64,000 nucleotides of DNA, taken from SZUA-309 sp050185825 (lineage in GTDB: Bacteria; Pseudomonadota; Gammaproteobacteria; Pseudomonadales; Azotimanducaceae). Shown here in pieces: positions 50,259-59,834 of the stretch. Positions within the stretch are counted from its first letter, which is position 1. Every line of letters begins with the position of its first letter. The notes under the pieces are model-generated. The model was not told the DNA's origin. It ran no database searches and was given only the letters and a program-made list of their open reading frames with translations. Location of the stretch: contig JBFWZA010000010.1 in the NCBI GenBank assembly GCA_050185825.1, positions 158,434-222,433 of the forward strand. Reading direction: 5' to 3'. The translations under genes were made by a program, and so were the position numbers.

Positions 50259-50972
50259 GTGACGACAGAGCGCGACGCTTCACCTCGCAACGCACCCCGG
50301 AATGCCGCCGCAGCCGAAATCCTGCGGGCCAGCCCGTCGTTCGGCGGGCTCGATCCGGAGTCACTCCGGGCGGTGGAGGCGCTGTGCACGAACCGGCACT
50401 ACCAGCCCGGTCAGACGCTGTTCCGCCAGGGTGAGCCGGGCACCGCGCTGTTCGGGGTCATCTCCGGCAAGATTCGCGTCTCCGTCAGCTCCGAGGACGG
50501 CCAGGAGCTGCACCTGAATCTGATCGAGCCGGGTGAGATCGTCGGTGAGATCGCCTTCATCGACGGTGGTCCCCGCACCGCCACCGGCACGGCCGCCGCA
50601 CCCACCACCTGCTTCACCATCGCCCGGGCACCCTTCTTCGCCCTCCTCGACCGCAGGCCCCAGATCAGCCGTCACCTCCTGAACCTGCTCTGCGAGCGCG
50701 TGCGCTGGACGAGCCGCCTGGTGGCCGACTCCGCCTTCCTCTCGGTGCCCGACCGGATGCTCACCCGCCTGAAGGACCTGGCCCCTTCCGGCGAGCTGCT
50801 ACCCGACGGACGCGTACGGGTGCGCATCTCCCAGCAGGAGCTGGCGGACTACCTGGGTGTCTCCCGGCAGGTGGTCAACGGCTACCTGCGCCGCTGGCAG
50901 GCCGAGGGACGGGTGGTGCTCGGCCGGGGCGCCATCACCCTGCCCTATTCTGCCGCCACTGCGGACGTCTGA
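50259..50972 (+). CDS. Crp/Fnr family transcription regulator
   Basis: The protein has 237 residues from GTG 50259. A cyclic-nucleotide-binding-like domain covers about 30-145: YQPGQTLFRQGEPGTALFGV, then LNLIEPGEIVGEIAFIDGGP with the phosphate-binding-cassette-like GEIAFIDGGPRTAT. Then a helical hinge and a winged helix follow (QQELADYLGVSRQVVNGYLR). There are no N-terminal Fnr-type cysteines, so an iron-sulphur sensor is unlikely. The PRTAT segment is like Crp's cAMP contact loop, so cAMP or another small ligand is plausible. A TATACT hexamer at 50224-50229 could be its -10. It probably controls itself or the next gene. Confidence 0.85.
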   Translation: MTTERDASPRNAPRNAAAAEILRASPSFGGLDPESLRAVEALCTNRHYQPGQTLFRQGEPGTALFGVISGKIRVSVSSEDGQELHLNLIEPGEIVGEIAFIDGGPRTATGTAAAPTTCFTIARAPFFALLDRRPQISRHLLNLLCERVRWTSRLVADSAFLSVPDRMLTRLKDLAPSGELLPDGRVRVRISQQELADYLGVSRQVVNGYLRRWQAEGRVVLGRGAITLPYSAATADV

Positions 50973-51014
50973 TTCCGGCACGGCGCCCTCTCAGCGGGAA
51001 TTATTTCTCGAGAT

Positions 51015-51032
51015 TGTAAAGATGCCTTTACA
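51015..51032. promoter_or_regulatory. Perfect palindrome TGTAAAG-N4-CTTTACA, candidate Crp/Fnr-type operator
   Basis: A 7-bp inverted repeat (51015-51021 and 51026-51032) with a 4-base spacer lies between the Crp/Fnr gene stop and the secreted-protein start at 51108. Its symmetry and size suit dimeric Crp/Fnr-type regulators, though the half site is not the TGTGA of Crp nor the TTGAT of Fnr. It is within an AT-rich stretch that may hold the promoter. Confidence 0.5.
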
Positions 51033-51107
51033 TAGGCGCGCCGTGTGCTACGGTAACCGAAGATTCTGGGGACAGTCCGTACCCCTACGGGCTAAGGAGA
51101 CAAGAAC

Positions 51108-52781
51108 GTGGTTACCTTCATCCGCCGTTTCGGGCGGGTCTGTTCGTCTATGGTCGTCGCCGCAGCCGCGCTGATGGCCACGCATTCCGCCCTGGCACTG
51201 GCAAGCCAGGGTGTGATCTACATCGATGTGGCTGCAGGCACCTCGGAAGCACGCTGGGAGATCGACGACGTCGTTCAGGCCACCCAGGCGCTGCAGCAGG
51301 TCAATCCCTGCAGCCTGGTCACCACACCCGGCCTGCTCAGCTTCTCATCCAACGTGGGCGCGCCTTCGGCCAAGCAGGACGCCGTCGGCGTCGACTACCT
51401 GAACGGCAAGGGAACGGCCTGTGCGGGTATCGACGCGCGGGGCAGCACGCGCGAGTCACTCACCGTCACCCTGGGCCCCACGCTGCGCCTGCCCGCTGCC
51501 GCGAAGAACCTACGCTTCATCAGGCTGGTGCTGCAGCTCGAGCTCAAGGGCACGTCGTCCGTCACCGAGATCGTGGTCAGCGACGAGTTTTCCGACACTC
51601 CGGCCAAGGTCTGGGAGGTTCGCGGCGGCGCCGCCATCGATGCTTCCGATCCCGGTCGGGATCCGGCCGATGCCGCGAGCAGCAACCCGATCATCGATTG
51701 CCTGGGTGGCGGCTCGGACGTGGCACCCGATGCGCGGGATACCTGTGTGGTCTCGATCAGTGCCTTCGGCAATTCGTTCACCCTGACCACCCTGGAGGGC
51801 TCCACGTCTCTGGAAGGCGGACGCTCCATCGCCGGCCCTTCCGAAATCCATCTCACCAGCGCTTCCGGGCTCTACGACTGCGGTGACACGCTGACCACCA
51901 CCGCCCTGTCGCAGGGTGATGTCACCGTTGCCAGCGCGTCGTGCCGCCGGCTGGAGGAGAACCTGGTCAACTGCCCGACCTCGACCCAGTGCGTGGCTGT
52001 GCCCGCCGACCTCAGGTTCGAGAACGCCGGCTACGACCTGGTGCTCGAGTACGAGGAAGGTGATCAGTGCGTGGCCGTGCAGTGTCAGGTGGCTTTCGCC
52101 CCGTACGACATCACCTCGGCGCTGCCGGGCGGTACCCGCACCACCACCGCCATCGAGGTGGACCGGATCAACGACACCTATCCGCTCACCGGCATCGAGA
52201 CCACCTACCTGCAGCCGCCCGTGGTCCAGTTCCTCGAGTCGGATCCCGAGTACTACGTGCAGCACTGCGTGGAGGAGCTCGTCCGGCACCCGGTGGTCGA
52301 GGTGGATGATGTCTTCCTCACCGCGGCACCGGGCGCGCCCTTCGTCGCCGGCGACATCGTCAGCAACCAGCTCGGCGTCACCGCCAAGGTGATCAGCTAT
52401 CAGGACGTGAACGGCCTGAAGTCGCTGGTCTACTACATCGAGGATCCGGCCGACTCGTTCGCGGCCGGCGACGAGATCTCGGGACCTTCTGGCTCCGCGA
52501 CGATCCAGACCGCACCCGCGCCGAGCTCCTTCATCGAGAAGCTCGTCGGGGATACCCTGAATAACGGTGGCGCCGGCTACGAGCTGCTGGACTACTCACC
52601 CGCGCCTGGTGGCAAGACCAACGCGCAGGGTATTCAGCACGCCTGCCTGCGCAGTCTGGATATCGAGCTGCCCGGCTTCACGGCGGACGGCATCACGGGA
52701 TCCGCGGCAACGAACTTCGTCCGCATCCTGATCGACGTCTACCTGCAGCGGGACATCCGGTTGAGCGTCAGCTCACGATGA
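51108..52781 (+). CDS. Large secreted protein of unknown function
   Basis: The protein has 557 residues from GTG 51108, with AAGGAG 8 bases upstream. A signal peptide (MVVAAAALMATHSALALASQG) is followed by a beta-rich region with scattered cysteines and serine/threonine-rich strands (LTVTLGPTLRLPAAAKN; STSLEGGRSIAGPSEIHLTS). A middle region YDLVLEYEEGDQCVAVQCQV follows. Near the end is a repeated beta pattern (FVAGDIVSNQLGVTAKVISY; FAAGDEISGPSGSATIQTAP). The protein ends DVYLQRDIRLSVSSR, without an anchor. I recognise no family; extracellular adhesive or surface-layer use is possible. A palindrome lies in its promoter gap, and the nearest regulator is the Crp/Fnr protein. Confidence 0.6.
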   Translation: MVTFIRRFGRVCSSMVVAAAALMATHSALALASQGVIYIDVAAGTSEARWEIDDVVQATQALQQVNPCSLVTTPGLLSFSSNVGAPSAKQDAVGVDYLNGKGTACAGIDARGSTRESLTVTLGPTLRLPAAAKNLRFIRLVLQLELKGTSSVTEIVVSDEFSDTPAKVWEVRGGAAIDASDPGRDPADAASSNPIIDCLGGGSDVAPDARDTCVVSISAFGNSFTLTTLEGSTSLEGGRSIAGPSEIHLTSASGLYDCGDTLTTTALSQGDVTVASASCRRLEENLVNCPTSTQCVAVPADLRFENAGYDLVLEYEEGDQCVAVQCQVAFAPYDITSALPGGTRTTTAIEVDRINDTYPLTGIETTYLQPPVVQFLESDPEYYVQHCVEELVRHPVVEVDDVFLTAAPGAPFVAGDIVSNQLGVTAKVISYQDVNGLKSLVYYIEDPADSFAAGDEISGPSGSATIQTAPAPSSFIEKLVGDTLNNGGAGYELLDYSPAPGGKTNAQGIQHACLRSLDIELPGFTADGITGSAATNFVRILIDVYLQRDIRLSVSSR

Positions 52782-52820
52782 CACTGCCCGTCTGAAGGCA
52801 GCAAGGCCACGCCGGGCCCG

Positions 52821-55800
52821 TCAGCCGACGACGCCCAGCGTGGCCAGGATCGACGTGGCCCGGGCAAGATCGTCCGGGCACTCCCCCTCACCGTTCAAAC
52901 GGGCCAGCTCGGCACGGAGTCTGAGCAGCACTGCCTGGTCGTGCTGGATGCCCTGCTCCAACGCCACCGCCAGCCCGGCCTCGATTTCGGTCGACGCTTC
53001 GCGATGCCGGTCGAGGGCGATCAGCGCCCGCGCCCGCGTGGTGGAAACCTTGGTCTGGAGGTTGCCAGCCTCCCGGCCCGCCGCGCGCACGGCCTTGTCC
53101 ACCTCGATGAGCGCATCTCCCGCCTTGCGCTGCCTGAGCAGCACTTCCGCCCGGATGAGTCTGGCCTGCAGCACGAAGTGACGCTCGCTGAGCGCCTCGA
53201 ACGTCTCTATGGCTCGATCTGCGAGGCTCAGTGCCTCGGTGAGCTCGCCGGCCAGCAGCGCGACCCGGGCCAGCTCCATTTCGGTATTCGCGATTCCTTC
53301 CTGGAAGTCGGACGCACGCATCACCCGCAGGGCCTCACCAAGCGCCTGGCGGGCCTCATCGGGGCGTCCCTGCCGGCTCAGGATCTCGCCCACGTTCACA
53401 AGCATGTAGGCGCCTTCCAGGTAGTTCCCCGCCTGCTCGAAGAGCTGGTGGGCGGACCGGTAGCTGTCGATGGCCTCATTCCAACGGTTGTCGTAGTACA
53501 ACAGGGCGCTCAACGTGCTGGAGAGCATGGCCTGCTGGGCGCGATTGCCATGGGCCTGAGCGACCTCCAGCGCTTCTTCCAGATGCCGTCCGTCACTCCT
53601 GCCGTTCTGCACCAGTCGGGAGGTCTCCATGACGTTGAGCGACTGCACCAGCGCTTCCCACTCTCCGGCGGCACGCGCCGTCCGCACCGCTTCTTCCGCA
53701 GCCGTAAATGCCCTGGCGGGCCGGTCCTGAACGAAGAATATGGTTGCCTGTAACGACTGCAGCTTTGCGAGGACCCGCCCCGTTCGCGGCGAATCCCGGC
53801 CGGCCAGCAGACGGATTCCCTGCGCCACGCTGCGCAGGGCGGAGCTCAGCTCGCCCGCGCGCTTCTTGGCCCAGGCCAGCTCGTGCAGCAGCTCGGCTTT
53901 CTGCACTGGCTGGTCGCGCACCAGCCGGAGCCCGCTCCGATAGGCTTCCAGCGCGGCGTCCACGAAGCCTGCGCGTTCCCGCACCTCGCCGAGTGCCTGG
54001 TAGATCTCGAGCAGCACATCCGCTGCCGCCTTCTGGCGCCGAGCCGACGCGAGGGCGATCTCGAAGAGCGCTGCAGCATCCGCATTCGCGTAGGCCGCCT
54101 TGGAGCGACGGCCCGCCACCATGGCATATCTGAGGGCCCTGCCATGATCGTCGCCACGGTGGAAGTGCAACGCCAGATCGTGGGCGATGTCTTCCGGGTC
54201 CACGGCCCGCTGCTCCAGCGCTTCGCCGGCCGCCCGATGCAGCCGTGACCGCAGCCGAAAGGTCAGGCCTTCGTAGATGCCGTCCCTCAGCACCGCGTTT
54301 CTGAACCGGAATCGCCCCGGTGCTTCCTCTTCCAGGAAACGGTCGAGCCAGCCTGCGAGGTCCGACGGCATCTCCTGACCTTCGCCCTCGTACACTTCCG
54401 CCAGAACCTCTCCGGAAAAGCTCCGGCCGAGCACCGAGGCATGGCGCAGCAGCTGTCGGGCCATCGGGTCCAGGGCATCGAACTGAGCGGAGAGCGCCGC
54501 CTCGAGGGATTCCGGCAGCGCTTCCAGCGAGCCGATGTCCCGCACCGCCCGCACCAGCTCATTGGCGAAGAGTGGTACGCCCGCCGAGCGGGCAACGATC
54601 CGATCGATCACCTGCGGCCGCAGCGGTGCGGCTTCCGTCAGCTGCTGGACGAAGCTGCGGATCTCGGCGTCCGCCATGGGCCCCACCGTAATCCCCTGCG
54701 GGGTCTGCGGGCAGAAACCTTCCTGCAGATCGCCTTGCAGATCGCGACAGGCCACCAGCATCAGCCACGGATGTGTCGCGGTGGCGGTCTCCAGAGCCCG
54801 CAGCAGCTCGACGGAGGCGTCATCCGCCCAGTGGGCATCATCCACGGTGATGATCAGGCGACCGGGACTCGCGACGGCGATCAGCCTGACCACGGCATCC
54901 GCGAGGCGTTGCGGCCGGAACTCGTCTGCCAGCGATTCCACGGCTTCCGTCGGCGGAACGGGAACGTGCATGACGTCGCCGATGAGCGGCAGCCACGGCA
55001 GCAGCGATTCGTCCAGCCTCCCGACCACCAGCGCCAGTTCCCGGGCCATCTGCGCCGGATCTCCGCGCGCCACCCCGAAGAGCTTTCGCAGCGGATCGCG
55101 GAACAGCCGGAAGGGATTGTCGGCCCCGTAGGGTTCCGCGCGCAGCGGCAGCCTGGCGGTGATGCCGAGCCGGTGGGCCGCCTCCCGGAGCAGGCGGGAC
55201 TTGCCCACACCGGTGGCGCCGGTGAGCGATACGGTGAGTCCCCGACTGTCGTCGAGGGCTGCGGCGAATCCATCGAGCGTGGCCAGCTCGGCGCGGCGGC
55301 CGACGAAGACCTCCGAGTCCAGCCCTTCCCGTTCCCTGAGGCCGATTTCCGCGCCCACGTCGTAAACCAGCTGCGGCAGCGCCTTGCCCTTCATGGTCAA
55401 GGGTCCGGCAGGCGCCACGTCGAATCGCGTCAGCGACTCGTCGAGCACCGACGGCTGCGCATAGATCTTTCCCGGTGGGGTTTTCGACGCGATCCGCGCG
55501 GCGGTATTGGTGGTGTCGCCCATCGCCGAGTAGGCAGCGCGCCGATTGCTGCCCACTTCCGCGGCGAACACGTGACCGCGGCTCACACCGGCCTGCAGGG
55601 GCAACGGCAGAGAGAGATCCATGATCCGGCGCAGGGCCCTCAGCATCACCCCTTCGTCGTCCTCGAGACCGTGCGGCACACCGGCCGCCAGGAAGAGCTT
55701 GCAGCCGTCCCGATCGATGTCCACGGCCAGCAGCGTCACCCCTTCGTCGGTGAGGACGCGCTGCACCGCGGAGATGGTGTCGTGCAGCGCTCCGGCCAGA

Positions 55801-56591
55801 GGCTCCGCGCCCTGCTCGCGGAGCAGCCGGTCCGTGCCGGATACGCGGACGAAGGCGATGCAGGCCACACGATGCTCCGGATCCGGAGCGCCAGCCGAGA
55901 GGTAGGCACCCAGCACCGCCGGAAAGAGACCAGAAGCCAGGCTTTCGAAGGCCTCCGGCTCCGGTGGGGACTCCGGCGGCGGCGGCAGGGAACGTTGCCA
56001 GCGCAGCAGCGGGCCGCCGTCCTCGCGACGTCGCAGCGCGCGCTTCGGCAGGAGCGCGGCGGTATCCGGCGAGAGCAGAATCTCTCCGGCATTCGCGGCC
56101 GACTCCGTCTCCACCACCCGATCCGCGGCAGGCCCGAGCACCACCAGCTCCCGGTGCGTTCCGCCGACGAGAAACAGGTCGACCGCGCCGGAATGCAGGC
56201 CCACCGACATGGACAGGCGCAGCGGGCCTACGGACGTCGGACGGCGGGCGGCCTCGCGCAGGATCCGTCGCATCTCCACCGCGGCAGCGGCGGCCTGAGC
56301 GGCGTGATCTTCGCCGTAGAAAAACAGCAGCAGCGCGTCACCGCCGAACTTGAGCAGCGACCCGCCGCGTCCCCGTGCCACGTCCATCATTTCGGCGAAG
56401 AGGCGGCCGAGGGTTTCCACCAGCTCCTCACCTCCCTTACGTCCCCGTTGTGCGAGGCGTTCGGCCAACGCCGTGAAGCCGGAAATGTCGGCAAAGCAGA
56501 GCGTGCCGTGGTACTGCCGCCAGCGGTCGTCCGGGTGCGACCCCGCCCATTCCAGGGCGAGTCGTGGCACGTGCCGCTGCAGGTTGCTCAT
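52821..56591 (-). CDS. Soluble adenylyl cyclase-like protein with AAA ATPase and TPR regions
   Basis: The protein has 1256 residues from the ATG at 56591. The first cyclase domain has both metal aspartates, D35 (FADISGF) and D85 (KFGGDALL), as in ADCY10. The second domain lacks those aspartates but has AMGDTTNTAARI with the asparagine/arginine pair, so the two halves may form one pseudo-heterodimeric active site. Then come an ATPase region with Walker A (GATGVGKSRLL) and Walker B-like LIITVDDAHWAD, and about 500 residues of TPR helices. It makes cAMP (or cGMP) in the cytosol; the input may be ATP, bicarbonate or a protein bound by the TPRs. The Shine-Dalgarno is weak, so the start is moderately sure. 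Confidence 0.85.
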   Translation of the reverse strand: MSNLQRHVPRLALEWAGSHPDDRWRQYHGTLCFADISGFTALAERLAQRGRKGGEELVETLGRLFAEMMDVARGRGGSLLKFGGDALLLFFYGEDHAAQAAAAAVEMRRILREAARRPTSVGPLRLSMSVGLHSGAVDLFLVGGTHRELVVLGPAADRVVETESAANAGEILLSPDTAALLPKRALRRREDGGPLLRWQRSLPPPPESPPEPEAFESLASGLFPAVLGAYLSAGAPDPEHRVACIAFVRVSGTDRLLREQGAEPLAGALHDTISAVQRVLTDEGVTLLAVDIDRDGCKLFLAAGVPHGLEDDEGVMLRALRRIMDLSLPLPLQAGVSRGHVFAAEVGSNRRAAYSAMGDTTNTAARIASKTPPGKIYAQPSVLDESLTRFDVAPAGPLTMKGKALPQLVYDVGAEIGLREREGLDSEVFVGRRAELATLDGFAAALDDSRGLTVSLTGATGVGKSRLLREAAHRLGITARLPLRAEPYGADNPFRLFRDPLRKLFGVARGDPAQMARELALVVGRLDESLLPWLPLIGDVMHVPVPPTEAVESLADEFRPQRLADAVVRLIAVASPGRLIITVDDAHWADDASVELLRALETATATHPWLMLVACRDLQGDLQEGFCPQTPQGITVGPMADAEIRSFVQQLTEAAPLRPQVIDRIVARSAGVPLFANELVRAVRDIGSLEALPESLEAALSAQFDALDPMARQLLRHASVLGRSFSGEVLAEVYEGEGQEMPSDLAGWLDRFLEEEAPGRFRFRNAVLRDGIYEGLTFRLRSRLHRAAGEALEQRAVDPEDIAHDLALHFHRGDDHGRALRYAMVAGRRSKAAYANADAAALFEIALASARRQKAAADVLLEIYQALGEVRERAGFVDAALEAYRSGLRLVRDQPVQKAELLHELAWAKKRAGELSSALRSVAQGIRLLAGRDSPRTGRVLAKLQSLQATIFFVQDRPARAFTAAEEAVRTARAAGEWEALVQSLNVMETSRLVQNGRSDGRHLEEALEVAQAHGNRAQQAMLSSTLSALLYYDNRWNEAIDSYRSAHQLFEQAGNYLEGAYMLVNVGEILSRQGRPDEARQALGEALRVMRASDFQEGIANTEMELARVALLAGELTEALSLADRAIETFEALSERHFVLQARLIRAEVLLRQRKAGDALIEVDKAVRAAGREAGNLQTKVSTTRARALIALDRHREASTEIEAGLAVALEQGIQHDQAVLLRLRAELARLNGEGECPDDLARATSILATLGVVG

Positions 56592-56720
56592 GGAGATCCG
56601 GGACACCGAAAAGATGAGCCGAGAGCCTAGCGGGTGTCCTGCCACCGTGCCAGGGTCGGGCTGGCCATCCACACGCGTTTGCGCTCTTATTACCGTTTCA
56701 GGCAATGGCGGAGAGAGCAG

Positions 56721-57554
56721 ATGTATCAGGAGATCACCTACGACGTCGACGACCCGGTAGCCGTCATCACCATGAACCGGCCCGAGGCGCTCAACGCCCT
56801 CACACCCCGCATGATGGCCGAGATCCGTCACGCCCTCGCCGCGGCAGAGAAGGACCCGGCCGTGGTCGGCATCGTGCTCACCGGCGCGGGCCGGGGCTTC
56901 TGCGCCGGGGCCGACATCGCCGGGCTCGACGCCACCGCCTCGGGTGAGAGCGGGCCGAGGGAGGATCTCTCGGCGCTCGACGCGTCTCCCGGAGACCCGG
57001 CCATGGGCGAGAACTTTCAGGTGACCTTCACCTACATCCTCTCTGTGACCAAACCTGTCATCGCCGCCATCAACGGCCCCTGCGCCGGGCTAGGCTTCTG
57101 CTTCGCCCTGCTCTGCGACATGCGCTTCGCCGAGCGTCAGGCCAAGTTCACCACTGCCTTCTCCCAGCGGGGCCTCATCGCCGAGCATGCCTCGAGCTGG
57201 CTGCTGCCGCGCCTGATCGGTCCCGGCAAGGCCCTCGACCTGCTCTGGAGCGCGCGCAAGTTCACCGGCGACGAAGCCTTCGCCCTGGGTGTGGCCGAGC
57301 GGCTCGTCGAGCAGGGCGAGTCGGTGCAGGCCGCCCGCGATTACATCCGCGAGCTGGCCGCGGTGGCTTCTCCCACCTCCTTCAAGGTGATCAAGGCGCA
57401 GGTATATCGCCACCTCAACATGGCGCTTGGTGAAGCCATGCGGGAATCGAACACGCTCATGGCGGATTCCCTCGAACGCGAGGATTTCAAGGAAGGCGTG
57501 CGGTCCTTCATCGAGCGGCGCCCGCCGAAGTTCAGACGTATCGGCGAGCAGTAA
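56721..57554 (+). CDS. Enoyl-CoA hydratase/isomerase family protein
   Basis: The protein has 277 residues from the ATG at 56721, with GGAGAGAG upstream. The crotonase fold is clear: VAVITMNRPEALNALTPRMM, GIVLTGAGRGFCAGADIAGL (the first oxyanion-hole loop), and VIAAINGPCAGLGFCFALLC (second oxyanion site). The catalytic-glutamate positions of classical hydratases are not both obvious, so a specialised hydratase, isomerase or related activity is possible. It is divergent from the cyclase gene across 129 bases. The M28 peptidase gene starts 22 bases after its stop. Confidence 0.85.
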   Translation: MYQEITYDVDDPVAVITMNRPEALNALTPRMMAEIRHALAAAEKDPAVVGIVLTGAGRGFCAGADIAGLDATASGESGPREDLSALDASPGDPAMGENFQVTFTYILSVTKPVIAAINGPCAGLGFCFALLCDMRFAERQAKFTTAFSQRGLIAEHASSWLLPRLIGPGKALDLLWSARKFTGDEAFALGVAERLVEQGESVQAARDYIRELAAVASPTSFKVIKAQVYRHLNMALGEAMRESNTLMADSLEREDFKEGVRSFIERRPPKFRRIGEQ

Positions 57555-57576
57555 CAGTGGGGAAGATTCCGAGCCC

Positions 57577-59808
57577 GTGAACGACACCTTCCGCTCCGCC
57601 GGTGCGCCGCTCTGGACGGCGATCCTGCTCCTACTGCTGGCGCTCGTGCTGGCAGCCCGCTCGCTGGTACCACCCGAGCCCGCCCCGCTCGACGCGCCCG
57701 CTCACGCGTTTTCCGGCCTGCGCGCGGCCCAGCAGCTACGCACACTGCTCGGCGACGAGACACCCCACCCGGTGGGCAGTGCAGCGAACCGCGCCGTTCG
57801 CGACCGGCTCATCGGCGAGCTGACGAAACTGGGACTGCGCCCCGAGGTGCAGCGCGCGGTGGGGTGCAGCCACAAATGGCCGGTCTGCGCCAATGTCGAG
57901 AACGTGGTCGCGGAGCTGCCGGGCGAGACGGCCGACGCGGTGGCGATCATGGCGCACTACGATTCCGTGCCGCACTCGCCGGGCGCCGCCGATGACGGCT
58001 CCGGTGTGGTCACGCTGCTCGAGTCGGCCAGGGTGCTGCGAGAGTCCGCGCCCGCGCGTAACCGGGTGATCCTGCTCTTCACCGACGCCGAGGAGATGGG
58101 TCTGCTCGGCGCCGAGGCGTTCTTCGCCGAGCACCCTCTGGCGTCCAGCGTGAAGGCCGTCATCAACGTGGAGGGTTCCGGTTCCGGAGGACCGTCGCTG
58201 CTGCTGCGGACTTCCGCCTCGGGCGGTCACCTGCTCCGGGCCTACCGCGCCGCCGCGGCGAACCCCGTTGCCTTCTCCTATTCCCAGGAAGTCTTCGCCC
58301 GCATGCCGAACGACACGGATTTCACCGTGCCGGACCGGGCCGGTGTTGCCAGCATCGATTTCGCCTTCGCCTTCGAGTACAACCACTACCACACGCCGCT
58401 GGACACCGTAGCCAATCTGGACCCCGGTTCGCTGCAGCATCACGGCGACAACGTGCTGCCGCTCGTGCGGGCGCTCTCGGCACAGGATCTCTCTGAGACC
58501 GAACCGAACTTCGCCTACCTGACCATCGGTCAGCAGCTCTGGATCACCTGGCCGTCGGGCTGGACGCTGCTGCTCGCCGTGCTGGCCCTGATGCTGCTGG
58601 GCGCCGCGATCGTGCGCGCATCTGCCGGGGGCGCCTGGAAGCAGATCGCGGTTTCGGTCCTGCTCGGCGTGCTCGTGCTGGCGCTCGGAATGGGCACCTG
58701 CTACGGCGCGCTCTGGATCGCCGAACGGATCGTGGGCACCACGGTCAGCTTTCCCGCCAATCCCTGGCCCTGGCGCGTGCTGATGTTTGCCGGAGCCATC
58801 GGCCCGGCCTGTGCGCTGGCCTGGGCGGGCCGGCGGATCGGCTTCTGGCCCCGGTACCTGGGCGCCTGGCTGCTGCTCGGCATCCTCGCCCTGGCACTCG
58901 CCATCGCCGCACCGCTGGCGGCCAACCTGCTCCTGCTGCCGGTGCTGGTCGCGGCGATCCTGGCTTCGCTGGTTCTCTTCCTGCCCGGCGTGGATCGACC
59001 GCTGACGCGGACGCTCGCGGCGGCTGCGGCCCTCTTTGTCAACGCCTACGTCCTGCTCGGCATCGCGGTGGCCATGGAAGAGACCCAGGGACTCAACCTC
59101 GCACCGGTGGTGTATGCCAACCTGGTCCTGGTTGCACCCGCCCTGCTCGCCTTCGGATCCGCAGGCAGGCCGACAATCCTGCTCTTCTCGCTGCTGCCCG
59201 TCGCCTGGATCTGGGCAGCCGTCACGCCTCTGTATTCCGCGTGGCGCCCGCAGCACGTCTCGCTCTTCTACGTCCTGGATCTGGACCGACAGCAGGCGCA
59301 CTGGTCCGCCATCACCGACAACCCGTTGCCCGCACCCATCGTCGATGCGCTCGGCGGCACCGTGAGCGAGCAACCGTTGGTTCCCTGGACCCCGGAGAAC
59401 CGCTTTCCTGCCGCGCCGGCGCCCGTGGTCGCGGTGCCGCCGCCCGACCTATCCGCCGTGCGTTCCGGACAACTGGTCCGCCTGGAGGTGCGTTCTCTCG
59501 GCAGCGGGGACTTCACGCAGCTGGTGGTGCCCGCCACGACCGGTATCACGGCGTTCTCCGTCGCCGGCCATCCGCTGCCGATCATCGAGCGGGACGGCTG
59601 GGTGCGTGCAAACTTCTATGCCAATGGTTCGGAGCCGGTGATCTTCGAGCTCACGCTGACGACGCCTGGAGACGTGGAGGCCTACGTCGTGGACGGCAGC
59701 CACACGCTGCCGGCGGCGGCAGCTCCGATCAGCGCTGCCCGTGGTAGTCTGGCAGTGCCCCGGCATCAGGGGGATCAGCAGTACGTCTACCGGACGATCC
59801 GGTTCTGA
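57577..59808 (+). CDS. Membrane M28-family metallopeptidase
   Basis: The protein has 743 residues from GTG 57577. After one N-terminal membrane segment (ILLLLLALVLAARSL) comes the M28 catalytic domain with expected zinc ligands: AHYDSVPHSPGAADDGSG, TDAEEMGLLGAEAFF (the EE pair) and NHYHTPLDT. About eight more hydrophobic segments follow (WTLLLAVLALMLLGAAIVRA and others), then a soluble C-terminal beta domain. This matches bacterial M28 aminopeptidases with a polytopic tail, similar in layout to eukaryotic ERMP1-like enzymes. The peptidase domain would face the periplasm; the substrate is unknown. The amidohydrolase gene starts 26 bases on. Confidence 0.85.
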   Translation: MNDTFRSAGAPLWTAILLLLLALVLAARSLVPPEPAPLDAPAHAFSGLRAAQQLRTLLGDETPHPVGSAANRAVRDRLIGELTKLGLRPEVQRAVGCSHKWPVCANVENVVAELPGETADAVAIMAHYDSVPHSPGAADDGSGVVTLLESARVLRESAPARNRVILLFTDAEEMGLLGAEAFFAEHPLASSVKAVINVEGSGSGGPSLLLRTSASGGHLLRAYRAAAANPVAFSYSQEVFARMPNDTDFTVPDRAGVASIDFAFAFEYNHYHTPLDTVANLDPGSLQHHGDNVLPLVRALSAQDLSETEPNFAYLTIGQQLWITWPSGWTLLLAVLALMLLGAAIVRASAGGAWKQIAVSVLLGVLVLALGMGTCYGALWIAERIVGTTVSFPANPWPWRVLMFAGAIGPACALAWAGRRIGFWPRYLGAWLLLGILALALAIAAPLAANLLLLPVLVAAILASLVLFLPGVDRPLTRTLAAAAALFVNAYVLLGIAVAMEETQGLNLAPVVYANLVLVAPALLAFGSAGRPTILLFSLLPVAWIWAAVTPLYSAWRPQHVSLFYVLDLDRQQAHWSAITDNPLPAPIVDALGGTVSEQPLVPWTPENRFPAAPAPVVAVPPPDLSAVRSGQLVRLEVRSLGSGDFTQLVVPATTGITAFSVAGHPLPIIERDGWVRANFYANGSEPVIFELTLTTPGDVEAYVVDGSHTLPAAAAPISAARGSLAVPRHQGDQQYVYRTIRF

Positions 59809-59834
59809 CGTATTCCGGAATTCGAGGGGGAAAC

